Of a DNA stretch of 64,000 bases, positions 34,846-47,847 are shown in pieces. Positions within the stretch are counted from its first letter, which is position 1, and the number at the start of each line of letters is the position of its first letter. The stretch is taken from NCBI RefSeq assembly GCF_003086295.3, contig NC_092051.1, positions 8,486,810 through 8,550,809 on the forward strand, written 5' to 3'. Made by a program: the position numbers and the translations under genes. The stretch is from Arachis hypogaea. Lineage: Eukaryota; Streptophyta; Magnoliopsida; Fabales; Fabaceae. The notes under the pieces were generated by a model. The model ran no database searches. It was not told the DNA's origin and saw only the letters and a program-made list of their open reading frames with translations.

Positions 34846-37800
34846 TGTAACACCCTACCACACTAAGCTTTACGCTTAAGTCGAAAAACAGAGGTGGTGT
34901 GGTATTACGACCTCTAAAATAAAATGTGTACATATAATAGCAGAAAGATTGTAATATACTAGGAGCCTTGAAGAATAGGGGAAATAAAAATCGCGAAATA
35001 AAAGCGCAACGCTCAAGAAATGAGTAAACTTGCGTGCTAAGAAGGTTATAACCATCAAACACAAGATTATAAAAGTAGGAATAGAGTGCCAAAGATACGA
35101 AATAACAACCTCCTAACTCAACCCGTGAAGTCAAGACTAGCCGGAGAATATTTACACATATATATACATATCCAAAACCCAAATGTACATAAACAAAATC
35201 CTGCCTCTCCATAAACCTCTAAGAGGATCAAAAGAATAAGTTATGCGGAGAGAAAACTAAGTACATACATATACAACACTGCACAACAAAATAACTCAGT
35301 AACCACTTCGCCTCAGGGGTCCAGACGCCTAACGAGATGCCTCTCGACCTGCATCTGAAAAACAACAACATAGTATGGAATGAGAACCGGAGGTTCTCAG
35401 TATGGTAAAGGTGCCACACACAAAAGATATAAGGTCCTGGGAATACCAGAGGCAATCCTAGAACGCCGACACTCATATTATAGAGCTTAAAGTATTAAAT
35501 AGAAGGCATAAAAAGGTAGTTTTCTAAGAGTATCTAAACCTGACTTAACTTAACCTTAAATCTAAATCCCATACTTCCATTACTCCATACCTCCATCTCC
35601 ATCAGTATTTCACAGACAGTTAAACAGACAAAAGCAAGCACAAGAAGGTTACAAATACTGCAGGTAACAAATATACATTTAGCATGGCAAGTGCCTACCA
35701 AGTTAATGCACAAACAAGTAGTTCAAGTAGAATGCATATGATGCATGCTTGTCCTATGGCTGATGAGGCTCATCTGTCAGTTATCCAGCCAACCCGACAA
35801 GTCTGAAAACCTTAGACTGTCCCTTGACGTATATCCCCAAGAGTCTATGCATAGCTTTTTCTCAAATAATTAATATTGCTCAATGGGGGTTAACATTCCC
35901 AGGAATTTATAGTGCACAGTCACCCTTACATCGTAGGGTCAACAGAGTATCGAGTTTTCAACCTGGTACACATGGTGGCAAGCCACAGTACTTACCCAAA
36001 GAATCTCGTATCTTAGATCATTTAATCTTTCAAGCAAAGTATCATACATGATCATTCATTTGATTATCAGGTCAAGTATCATACATGATCATCCGTAACA
36101 TTTTATAGTCAATTCATCACTTTACAGCTTTACTTCATTTCTAAGTTATCCCCATTTCCTAACTTCGTCTGAATATCAAGTTTAACACTATTATTAATAA
36201 TTAAAGGAATGAAAATAGAGGTTTAAAGGTTTGAAATTCAGTTTAAAACGTTAAAAATCATGTTTGCTGAAATGGAGTCTACGCGTACGCGTGGCTCACG
36301 CGAACGCATGGGATGTAAAACTGCAGCTCGTGCGCGTGGGTGACGCGTACACGTGGACATGCTTGTTTGCTTCTCACGCGCACGCATGGGACAAGTCGTA
36401 TACGCATCGCCAAAAGTCCACTCCATGCGTACGCGTGGGCGTACGTCCTTTAAAAAAAATAAGGCAAAGTTGTAGTAGCTGGGAAGCAAAGCTGTTAAAA
36501 CAGGATAGTTTGTAGGTACAACTTTCAAATTCCCATAACTTCTTCGATTTACAATATTTTTCACCCGTTCTTCGAGTGGCATAAAACTCACGAATCCAAT
36601 TTTTATTTTAAAACAAGTTGGAAACAAATTGAGGATCTGGGAGCCAAGTTATGCCTCGCCGAAGTTCGGCCAAAAACCAACCTTTGCAAAAGCACCCAAA
36701 CCTCAATTTTCATCAAAAACTCCTTTCCCTTTACCACTAATCTGCATTCTTCAATGTAACATTCCCCTTCCTCATCATTCAACAATCAGCACAATACCCA
36801 TTTTCAAATCAACAATAATACACTTTCAATATTCAAGTCCATCAATCAATCCCAACCAAAAACCATAGTTGACCAATCTATCATCATAAACATACCACAA
36901 GTCCATACTTCCCCAAATCATCAATTATCCAACAAACACCAACCAAACATATTCATTAACAAATTACTAAATATTTAATGTTCACCTACATTTAAACTTA
37001 TCCTATGGTCATCTAGCTTAAGTTTTCACAGAACATTATATATTAAATGCAAGAAACCTAAATCATACCTTGGCCGATTCCCTCGTAGTGATCAAAGTAA
37101 CTTATTTAAAACAAACACAACCCTTCCAAAATTCAGTAAACACTAGGCTCAGGTTCCTCCAAATTCGAATATTCACAATTTCAAGCTCCAATTATTTATT
37201 CACAACCTAATACACATTTATAACACATATATACCCAGTTTAATACTCAAAGCTCAAATTTAATAAAAATTAAATAAAATTATCGTATCCTTACCTTACC
37301 CAAGCTTCACATAAGCAAGAGTGAACATTTTTCTCAAGCTAATTGGATCCTAAAACATCAAAGAACAAAGAAATTCAATATCTCCACTAATTTTCCAAAA
37401 ATTGGGGAAGAAGAGGATGAGATAAAATAGCGGGTTACCTATGAAATTGTTGGTAGAAACGTAGAGCTCGACACGGTGAATGCGTGGCCGTAAACGGTGT
37501 GGCGATTGGAGCTCGGACGGAGAAGTTACGACAAATTGAAGTTACCGTAAACGTTCGGGGAGGTTTCTCTTCTCTCCTTCCCTAGAAGGCTTTCACGCTG
37601 CATTAAGAGGAAATGAGGAAGAGAAGGGCTTTTTGGGCTCATTTAATATGTTAGTCCGGTTGGACTGACGGCCCGGTTTGGGCCCAATTCAACGGGTTCG
37701 CCCCGTTCGGTCCAATTTTGGGCCGTTTTTTTTCGAAATTGGTGTCAAAATTCTCGTTTCGATGAGCTCTATCCTAATTTAATATAATATTCACATTTCT

Positions 37801-37861
37801 AATCTTCTTTATTAAAAACTAATTTATTGACTAATTATTTACTAATTTAACGGGGTTTACA
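34846..37861 (-). repeat. 3' LTR of Tekay element
   Basis: The plus-strand edges are TGTAACACCC and GGGTTTACA. It is 3016 bp. It shares with the other copy a palindrome-rich CG-rich patch (36281-36450) and the GAGAACCGGAGGTTCTC block near 35382. Confidence 0.9.
36281..36450. repeat. CG-rich palindrome cluster in Tekay LTR
   Basis: A cluster of ACGCGTACGCGT-like self-complementary words (also GCGCACGCATGG and GCGTACGCGTGG) lies in an AT-rich LTR. The equivalent cluster in the other LTR is at 53184-53385. Confidence 0.8.
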
Positions 37862-37890
37862 TCCTACCCACCTAACAAAGAATTTTGCCC

Positions 37891-38577
37891 TCAAAATTCG
37901 AATTTAGTACCTGAAAAGAGATGTGGGTAGTCTTTCTGCATATATGATTCGAGTTTCCAAGTATGTTTTTTGATACCAGCTTGACTCCAAGCTACTTTTA
38001 CCAATGATACTTCCTTCCCGCGTAATCGTTTAATGCTAGTGTCATCAATTCTCACCGGAATTACTGGGAGTGTTAGGTCTTCTCTTACCTGAATCGGTTC
38101 CGGTTCCAGAATATGACTTGCGTCAGGAGTATACTTCCGAAACTGTGATACATGAAACACATCGTGCAAGTTCGAAAGATATGGCGGTAAAGCAATTCTA
38201 TAAGCTTCCGGCCCAATTCTCTTTAGGATTTCAAATGGTCCAATATAACGGGAATTCAGTTTCTTGGTCTTAATAGCTCTTTCCACTCCAGTAGTTGGTG
38301 TAACCTTCAGAAAAACATGCTCCCCTTCTTCAAACTCCAAAGGCTTTCGCCTTTGATCAGCATAACTTTTCTTACGGCTTTGGGCTATAAGCATTCGGCT
38401 ACGAATCTTCTTTATTTGCTCAGTAGTTTCAGCTATCATTTCAGGCCCTAACAGACTTCTTTCTCCAATTTTGTACCAACATAGTAGAGATTGACATTTC
38501 CTACCATATAGAGCCTCATATGGAGCCATTCCAATACTTTCATGGTAGCTATTATTATAAGCAAACTCCACTAATGG
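37891..38577 (-). pseudogene. Tekay integrase C-terminus with chromodomain-like end
   Basis: This is the downstream part of the polyprotein, cut off from the rest by the LARD insertion. It starts at EFAYNNSYHESIGMAPYEAL, runs through GPFEILKRIGPEAYRIALP (integrase C-terminal domain, GPY/F type) and LHDVFHVSQFRKY, and ends with a chromodomain-like segment (RLRGKEVSLVKVAWS, HTWKLES). It stops at 37891. In the related autonomous family this tail guides integration into heterochromatin (family knowledge). The target duplication AATGG marks the break at 38573-38577. Confidence 0.85.
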
Positions 38578-39590
38578 TGTAACACCCCAATTACCCTAAG
38601 CCTTACCTCTAGCCATAAGACAAAGGTTAATCAGAGGTTACGACAATCCTAAGGCTTATACATATTTATATATAGCATGAAATAATATAATCTAGAAGCC
38701 TGATGAAGGAGTAAGCTCAAAACAGAATTTCGAAGCGCGAAACATTCACACGAAGCTAACGCACAAGATACAAGATATAGGTGCAAGAGAATAGAACAAA
38801 TGTATAGATATACTAATATAAACATAGGGAACTAGCCGCAGCTTACGGAGTTTAGGCTAACTAGTTACAAATATAAAAATACAGAGTTTTAGAATTAAAA
38901 CAGCTTATACAACCTATCTCTCAACATACCCTATAAGGCCATAAAGATAAAATACAAAAGATGTGAGAGTAACTATAACAAATTAAAATAAATTAAACCA
39001 AGGAGGAACCATACTCCGCTTTGTCACCATATCCGCAATTTTACCAAAGTAGATTACGACCTGCATCTGAAAAACAACAACAAAGTATGGAATGAGAACC
39101 GGAGGTTCTCAGTATGGTAATAGTGCCCAATGATGTAAGATGTAAGGCTCTGGGACGCCAAAGGCAATCCTAAAACTTCACACCACATACTGATATTCAA
39201 GCTTAGAGCAAAATAAATAAAAGAACTTAAACCATAAACCAGGGTTATCTAAACTTAGGGAGATTCTAACTAACACTAATCACACCGCTGTATCCCACAG
39301 CCTTTGCCAACCTTACCTCCATGTGATCCCATCACCACCGCCTACCTAACCTCCTCAGCACCAGACAATCATAATTAATGCAAACAAATAAAATACAAGT
39401 AGAAGCATATAAAGCAAGTAGTTCAAGTAAGCAAATAGGCATGTTATACAATTAGGCAAACTCACGTAATCAAAGCAAACAAGCACATAAAAGATGCATA
39501 TGATGAATGCTATCCTATTGGCTCGCGATATCACTTGTCGGTCCATAAATGCCAACCCGACACATCCTTTCGGATGTCACTTTTCTGCCG

Positions 39591-39902
39591 CACCCACGAA
39601 TATAGTGTCGGGCACACTCTATTGACCCACGGATATTGTGCTGGGCACACTCTATTTACCCATGGATATAGTGCCGGGTACACTTGCATGCATAACCCAA
39701 CGATATAGTGTCTGGCACACTCTTGCTGCAGAAAAGATTATCAATCATAATCCAATCCTAGAGACATGATACCATGCACACTATCATAATTAACCCAAGG
39801 ATATAGTGCCTGGCACACTTTCCACATTCACAAGATCATCATTCCTCTTTAAGTTCTCATCGTACTTAACCCAAGGATATAGTGCCTGGCACACTCTCCA
39901 CA
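39591..39902. repeat. GGATATAGTGCC tandem units in LARD LTR
   Basis: Six imperfect units of the form GGATATAGTGCCTGGCACAC are spaced 33-75 bp apart. The companion array at 45230-45460 has five. Each unit holds a short inverted repeat (GTGCC..GGCAC). Confidence 0.8.
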
Positions 39903-40330
39903 TTCAACAAGCTCATCAACCTCACATCATCACCAGTCATCACCATTTCTCATCTCAAATCACTTTCAGTTACCAATTCTCCATATTCATCAAGATCATC
40001 ATTTTCTTCGAGTCCTCGACTCATCTCAACCATCCTCAATTCATATTTTCCATTCCAACTCAATAGTTCATTAGTTTCCCAATTCATTATCAACAACCAC
40101 CATATGCACCATTCTCCTTTCTCTATCAACTAACTCATCCTCAATACACTAGAAACCTAAACCTCCGTTTGCTAACTTTCCAAGAAAAACTAACTAAAGC
40201 TTCTAAAGGTCATTCCCATGTTCTAATACCCAAAATTAAACCCAAAAGTCTTAAAATGGTATCACAGAAGTATACAATCTTGTTGAAAAAGTGAAATAGT
40301 TTAAAAACAAAGTTTAAGTTATAAAACAGG

Positions 40331-40575
40331 ACGTGTGCGTACGCACAGCGGTGCGCGCGTGCACGCCCAGAAGATTTTAAGATGTGTGCGTACGCATAGA
40401 GGTGTGCGTATGCACAGGCATTTACTTTTCCAACTTGTGCGTACGCACAGGGCTGTGCGTGCGCACAGGTTGTAAACCCTCATTGGCGTGTACGCACACA
40501 AGCTGTGCTAGTGCTGCAAACAACACGCCCATCCCTGCCTGTGCATGCGCACAAGGCTGTGCGTGCGCACATACC
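40331..40575. repeat. GTGCGTACGCAC palindrome cluster in LARD LTR
   Basis: Repeated GTGCGTACGCACAG and GTGCGTGCGCACAG words are spaced by 20-40 bp of ordinary sequence. The copy in the other LTR is at 45891-46135. Confidence 0.85.
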
Positions 40576-42392
40576 AGATATCCCAAAATTCTGTAACTCT
40601 GCAGAATTTTCAGATTTCGACACCAACCTTTGAATGATCATAACCTCCTCTACAAAATTCCAAATTTTACAAACTTTATATCAAATCAAAGGGTTTTCAA
40701 TAATCTTTAATTATAAACCAAATTCAATAAATTTTGAAAACCAAAACAGCCCAAAACTCATATTAAACACTACTTCAACCATTTTCTCAATCACACAACC
40801 TTCTAAATCATTCAACAATTCCAATTCTCACCAAATTCACATTTTCCACTTTCCATTAACCTCATTAACATCAACTAACCCCATCAACCATTAACAATCC
40901 TCAAATCATCATTACCCAATTTTCCACATCATACGCCAACACCATCATTTACCATAATCAACACAACTCATAAATAATCATCAACAATACCAATAACTCT
41001 CAACAACCATAATAAATATCAATACTCATGCTCAATTTTCTCAATATCAACAACCATCATAACTCTTATAATCAGTACCAACCATCAACAATATTAAAAA
41101 TCACTACAATTCCTCCTCACTCTCAATAATCATCAATCCCTCATCAACAACAATAAACCACACATTCCTCATCAACCTTCATGATCATTAAATACCATCC
41201 ACCTCAATATTCATCATAAATCATTAAATAACAACAACCTCATCAAATCATATAATCATTATTACGAGTATTTAAATTTATTCCACATAACACCATCACT
41301 TCATTTATCAATCATCATCAATAACACCAATCATCAATACTCCCTAACACCAACAATTACATCAGTTCACATATAAGTATTCATACACCAATATCATTCA
41401 ATCCTATCTTAGGGTCAACTAGCCTAAGTGTCTAGAAACATTACATATTACATAAAGAAAACCGAAACCATACCTTGGCCGATTCTCAAACGCACCAAAT
41501 ACCAAATGAAGCCACCAAACTTGATCCAAAGCCTCAACCAACTCCAACAAACACCAAAACTCAATCTAATATCACATATATATACCAACATCAAAACCTA
41601 ATATACACAAAACAACTAAACACAAGGGTTTAGTGGAACCTTACCTTATCCAACGAGATTAGGGGTAAAATCCAACATTTACCAGCTACTAGAGATCACC
41701 TAAACAAGCAAAACCACAAAACTTACTCAAGTACTAAACCCAAAAATACGCAGAAGTTAGGGCTGGAAACTGGGAATTAGAACAAAATTCCTTACCATAT
41801 TTTCTTCGATAGAAGAGAAGAGCTCATCAAGAGCTTCGCGTGGCTATAAATGGCTCGTCAATCAGAGCTCCGTAGCTCAAGTTATGGCTCCCGGAAGTGG
41901 AGGATGAATAGTGTCATCCCTCTTCTCCTCTCCTCTCTAAAAACCGCGGCCCTCTCTCTCTTAGGGCTGAAAAAATGAACTCAAAGCTGATTAAATGAGC
42001 TTATATATGTTGGACCTTGGCCCGATTTGGGTCCGGTCCAACCCGTTAGCGTTTTTGGTCCGTTTGGCCCACTTTGGGCCAAAACCTTTAAGATTAGTGT
42101 CCGATTTTCAATTCTAAATTATTTTTATCCTTTCAAAACAATAAATCAATTTTCCAAGATATTATTTTTCTAAAAACACAGTACCAGACAGACTTAAATC
42201 GGTTCAACCGGTTCATTTGTCGGTTCGCAATTTTTTCTCAGAAAATACATTTTCTGACTCAGAAAAATCCATTGAAACCAAATTTCACCTTTATAATTTC
42301 AAATTAAAACTTCTAAATTTTGAATCTATTCTTAGCACTAAAATCATTATTTTTATAAAAACGGTTTTGCGTGAAAAACTCGGGTTCTTACA

Positions 42393-44215
42393 TCCTCCCC
42401 TCCTTAAAAAGATTTTTGCCCTCAAAAATCCGAGTTACACGACATATCCCTATCAAAACGCCCCACCGTGTCGATGTTTTCTTTCGCCTTCTGCTGCATC
42501 ACTCTGATTATCGTCATTGCGCACCCGAAGTTTTCCTTAAAACAAATACCGATTTTGTAATACTTTTCAAAACCTTCAAAATAAGTTCAATCTAAACACA
42601 TTCTTTGTTAACGCTTTTTCAAAGGAGTCAAAATCATTTGTTCGTAAGTCAAATACTTGAAATCACGGTTTCCTCGGATAAAACTTTTCAATTTAAATTC
42701 GCATTCAACAAGATAATTTAGAAACCAAGTTCACAAATTGATAAAATCATAGAACTCACTTTTTCTTTTTAAACAATATCCTTCAAAATAAGATCAATAT
42801 CGAACCAATCATTATTCAAGCCATAAGTCACTTTTTATTTCTCAAATCTCTTCAAACTCATAATTCAACTTTTCCTCAAAATCAATTTCCTTTCAAATCT
42901 TAGTCACTCAATATAACATTTTACAAAACTTCCAAGAGACTTTCAATCATCACCTTAAAACGGAACTTTCTTTGAGATGACACAAGACTCTAGGGAAGAA
43001 TAACCTGCCTCACTTCTTAAACTCTTTAGAAATCCTTGGAATCATAATTACTCAAATTGAAACCATTTAAAATGGAGACTTAAAATCAAAATCAAGGCAT
43101 GTAGGCCAAAAGTTCCGAGCCACTTTCAAAACCAAAATGCTTAAAAGCCAATTTCATTTCGTTCGTAAATCGGAAACCTTTCCAAGGCTCGGAGTTGTTT
43201 AATCTTGCTGAGTCAAAATTTAAAGAAAACTTCAAAGGCAAAACGAACCTAATTAATCAAAGTTCAACTTCTTTTAAAATCCACTAAAACTCTTCCAAAA
43301 GTACTTCTTTAATCAAACTTCAAAACATAGGTTCTTTCTCATTTAAATCAATCTTAAAACATCCACTTCCCGTAGACAGATTAAACTTGAAAAACATCTA
43401 TTTCTTAATAAATCAAGAACCAAGTAATAGAACCTCTCAAATTCATTCCTTTTCTAAATCACATTCTTAAAACAAAATCTTAAATTTCATAAAAATTTTG
43501 GCAGTATCTCCCCTAAAACTTGGACTTTGCCACCTTTTTCGGGTCCCAACCAAAACCATGTTTTCCAATCCATTCTCATCCAACTTCAATATCAAATAAT
43601 TTCAATGTCAAATCAGTTTCAAAATCCAACCAACTTTAACATTAAATCGTTACCAACTCTCAACCCATTACCAATAAATCAAACCAACAGTTTTTTCAAA
43701 CTATTTTCAACAGTTTCAAACAAATTTTCAAAATCGTTTTAAGCTTTAAAACCTTTTTAACAAGAATCCAAACCATACCATCTAGAAATTGAAAATCTTA
43801 AGTAAAAACTGCAAAAGCGTCACTCGTTACTTCAGTTGCCACAAGTGTTAAGCCGCACCCATCATCCGATATGCCGCAACTCCACGAACAGATTTTTTCG
43901 GAACACGCTGAACTCGTAACGCATAGGCTAAGATAGCCATCCTCATTACCTCTCCATGTAACGTGATCGACCTCATCCGTGAGTTGCCCTTCGGGTTTCT
44001 TTTTTACACCAAACAATCGATACCGAGGTGATCAGTCTCAATACCTCAAGCCTAGTGCTTCAATTATCCCCAAAGGTACTCACAAACAAGCATGCTATGA
44101 TATATCAAGTAGATATCCTAAATAGCATGAAAGAAAAATGATCCAGAGTATGCAATGAAGCACAATCGGTCCATCCCTCAGGCTCACGAGGACGAACCAC
44201 TCTGATACCATTAAA
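42393..44215 (-). other. LARD internal region, non-coding
   Basis: The region lies between the polypurine tract (42393-42410) and the primer-binding site (44200-44210). It is pyrimidine/A-rich on the plus strand and has no gag-pol motifs. The part at 44005-44200 resembles the Tekay leader. Short frames such as 43798-44016 on the minus strand are not convincing. Confidence 0.75.
44200..44210 (-). promoter_or_regulatory. primer-binding site of LARD
   Basis: Read on the minus strand as TGGTATCAGAG, complementary to the 3' end of initiator methionine tRNA, with five bases between it and the LTR edge. Confidence 0.85.
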
Positions 44216-47200
44216 TGTAACACCCCAATTACCCTAACCTTACCTCTAGCCATAAGACAAAGGTTAATCAGAGGTTACGACAATCCTAAGGCTTATACAT
44301 ATTTATATATAGAAGGAAATAATATAATCTAGAAGCCTGATGATGGAGTAAGCTCAAAACAGAATTTCAGAAGCGCGAAACGTTCACACGAAGCTAACGC
44401 ACAAGATACAAGATATAGGTGAAAGAGAATAGAACAAATGTATATATATAGTAATATAAACATAGGGAACTAGCCGCAGCTTGTGGAGTTTAAGCCGACT
44501 AGTTACAAATATAAAAATACAGAGTTTTAGAATTAAAACAGCTTATACAACCTATCTCTCAACATAGCATCTAAAGCCATAAAGATAAAATACAAAAGAT
44601 GTGAGAGTAACTATAACAAAGTAAAATAAATTAAACCAAGGAAGAACCATACTCCGCTCTGTCACCATATCCGCAATCTCACCGAAGTAGATTACGACCT
44701 GCATCTGAAAAACAACAACAAAGTATGGAATGAGAACCGGAGGTTCTCAGTATGGTAACAGTGCCCAATGATGTAAGATGTAAGGCTCCGGGATGCCGAA
44801 GGCAATCCTAGAACTTCACATCACATACTGATATTCAAGCTTAGAGCAAAATAAATAAAACAACTTAAACCATAAACCAGGGTTATCTAAACTTAGGGGA
44901 TTCTAATTAATACTAATCACACCGATGTATCCCACAGCCTTCGCCAACCTTACCTCCATGCGATCCCATCGCCACCGCCTACCTAACCTCCTCAGCACCA
45001 GACAATCACAATTAATGCAAACAAATAAAACACAAGTAGAAGCATATAAAGCAAGTAGTTTAAGTAAGCAAATAGGCATGTTATACAATTAGGCAAACTC
45101 ACGTAATCAAAGCAAACAAGCACATAAAAGATGCATATGATGAATGCCTATCCAATTGGCTCGTGATATCACTTGTCGGTCCATAAATGCCAACCCGACA
45201 CATCCTTTCGGATGTCACTTTTCTGCCGCACCCACGAATATAGTGTCGGGCACACTCTATTGAGCCACAGATATTGTGCCGGGCACACTCTATTCACCCA
45301 CGGATATAGTGCCGGGCACACTTGCATGCATAACCCAAGGATATAGTGCCTGGCACACTCTTGCAGCAGAAAAGATTATCAATCATAATCCGATCCTAGA
45401 GACATGATACCATGCACACTATCATAATTAACCCAAGGATATAGTGTCTGGCACACTTTCCACATTCAACAAGCTCATCAACCTCACATCATCACCAGTC
45501 ATCACCATTTCTCATCTCAAATCACTTTTAATTACCAATTCTCCATATTCATCAAGATCATCATTCTCTTCGAGTCCTCGAATCATCTCAACCATCCTCA
45601 ATTCATATTTTCCATTCCAACTCAATAGTTCATCAGTTTCCCAATTCATTATCAACAACCACCATATGCACCACTCTCCCTTCTCTATCAACTAACTCAT
45701 CCTCAATACACCAGAAATCTAAACCTCCGTTTGCTAAGTTTCCAAGAAAAACTAACTAAAGCTTCTAAAGTTCATTCCTAAGTTCTAATACCCAAAATTA
45801 AACCCAAAAGTCTTAAATGGTGTCACATAAGTATACAATTTTGTTGGGAAAGTGAAATAGTTTAAAAATAAAGTTTAAGTTATAAAACAGGACGTGTGCG
45901 TACGCACAGGCATTTACTTTCCCAACTTGTGCGTGTGCACAGGGCTGTGCGTGCGCACAGGTTGTAAACCCTCATTGGTGTGTGCGTGCATAAGCTGTGC
46001 TAGCGCTACAAACAGCACGCCCATCCCTGCCTGTATGTGCGTACAGGTCTGTGCGTCTGCACAGGTCTGTGTGTCTGCACAGGTCTAAAATCTTGCAGGG
46101 TTGTGCGTGTGCACAAGGCTGTGCGTGCGCACATACCAGATATCCCAAAATTCTGTAATTCTGCAGAATTTTTAGATTTCGACACCAACCTTTGAATGAT
46201 CATAACTTCTTCTACAAAATTCTAAATTTTACAAACTTTATATCAAATCGAAGGGTTTTCAATAATCTTTAATTCTAAACCAAATTCAATAAATTTTGAA
46301 AATCGAGACAGAAGTTATGATCAGGCAAAGTTTACCAAAAATCCATTTTTACCCAAAATCTCAAATACTCAACTCTAACCAACTTTCTAATTAAAACCAA
46401 ACTAGTCACAGCCCAAACAATACCAAAACAGCCTAAACTCATATTAAACACTACTTCAACCATTTTCTCAATCACACAACCTTCTAAATCATTCAACAAT
46501 TCCAATTCTCACCAAATTCACATTTTCCACTTTCCATTAACCTCATTAACATCAACTAACCCCATCAACCATTAACAATCCTCAAATCATCATTACCCAA
46601 TTTCTCACATCATACACCAATACCATCATTTACCATAATTAACACAACTCATAAATAATCATCAACAATACCAATAACTCTCAACAACCATAAAAATATC
46701 AATACTCATGCTCAATTTTCTCAATATCAACAACCATCATAACTCTTATAATCAGTACCAACCATCAACAATATTAAAAATCACTACAATTCCTCCTCAC
46801 TCTCAATAATCATCAATCCCTCATCAACAACAATAAACCACACATTTCTCATCAACCTTCATGATCATTAAATACCATCCACCTCAATATTCATCATAAA
46901 TCATTAAATACCAACAACCTCATCAAATCATATAATCATTATTACGAGTATTTGAATTCATTCCACATAACACCATCACTTCATTTATCAACCCTCATCA
47001 ACAACACCAATCATCAATACTCCCTAACACCAACAATTACATCAGTTCACATATAATTATTCATACACCAATATCATTCAATCCTATCTTAGGGTCAACT
47101 AGCCTAAGTGTCCAGAAATGTTACATATTACATAAAGAAAACCAAAACCATACCTTGGCCGATTTCCAAACGCACCAAACACCAAATGAAGCCACCAAAC

Positions 47201-47847
47201 TTGATCCAAAGCCTCAACCAACTCCAACAAACACCAAAACTCAATCTAATATCACATATATATACCAACATCAAAACCTAATATACACAAAACAACTAAA
47301 CACAAGGGTTTAGTGGAACCTTACCTTATCCAACGAGATTAGGGGTAAAATCCAATATTTACCCGCTACTAGAGATTACCTAAACAAGCAAAACCACAAA
47401 ACTTGCTCAAGAACTAAACCAAAAAACATGCAGAACTTAGGGCTGGAAACTAGGAATCATAACGCGATTCCTTACCAGATTTTCTTGAATAGAAGAGAAG
47501 AGCTCGTCGAGAGCTTCACGTGGCTACAAACGGCTCGTCAATCGGAGCTCCGTAGCTCAAGTTATGGCTCCCGGAAGTGGAGGATGAATAGTGTCATCCC
47601 TCTTCTCCTCTCTAAAAACCGCGGCCCTCTCTCTCTTAGGGCTGGAAAAATGAACTCAAAGCTCATTAAATGAGCTTATATATGTTGGACCTTGGATCCG
47701 GTTTGGGCCCGGTCCAACCCATTAGCGTTTTTGGTCCGTTTGGCCCACTTTGGGCCAAAACCTTTAAGATTAGTGTCTGGTTTTCAATTCTAAATTATTT
47801 TTATCCTTTCTAAAAACGGTTTTGCGTGAAATACTCGGGTTCTTACA
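44216..47847 (-). repeat. 5' LTR of LARD
   Basis: Same edges as the other copy. It has five of the GGATATAGTGCC-type units (45230-45460), a GTGCGTACGCAC patch at 45891-46135, and a deletion of about 225 bp near 47810. Several indels between the two LTRs indicate time since insertion. Confidence 0.9.
45891..46135. repeat. GTGCGTACGCAC palindrome cluster in second LARD LTR
   Basis: It corresponds to 40331-40575 but has a different number of units, including extra CTGTGYGTCTGCACAGGT copies near 46050-46085. Confidence 0.85.

Larger units (their letters stand above)
38578..42392 (-). repeat. 3' LTR of LARD
   Basis: The plus-strand edges are TGTAACACCCC and GGGTTCTTACA. It contains six copies of a GGATATAGTGCCTGGCACAC-like unit (39591-39902), a GTGCGTACGCAC-rich patch (40331-40575), and a long AC/T-rich low-complexity part (40740-41400). 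Relative to the other LTR it keeps about 225 bp near 42145-42365 and lacks about 125 bp near 40745. Confidence 0.9.
38578..47847 (-). mobile_element. large non-autonomous LTR retrotransposon (LARD-like)
   Basis: It is bounded by a perfect 5-bp duplication, AATGG, at 38573-38577 and 47848-47852. Its LTRs are 38578-42392 (3815 bp) and 44216-47847 (3632 bp); the internal region is only 1.8 kb with no gag or pol. The primer-binding site TGGTATCAGAG (initiator Met tRNA type) is read on the minus strand at 44210-44200, so the element points left. The polypurine tract is read on the minus strand as AAGGAGGGGAGGATG next to 42392. Its leader and one LTR block resemble the surrounding Tekay element, which suggests it uses Tekay proteins. 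Confidence 0.9.

Noticed and set aside
36264..36627. His/Ala/Arg-rich frames over the CG-rich cluster, both strands
   Set aside because: They are a by-product of palindromic repeats, which read open on both strands.
39591..39902. Possible CRISPR-like array
   Set aside because: The units are imperfect, the spacers are related to each other, the array lies in both LTRs of a plant retroelement, and no cas genes exist here.
40319..40596. Cys/Thr/Val-rich frames such as repeated CVRT
   Set aside because: They come from the GTGCGTACGCAC repeat cluster in the LARD LTR.
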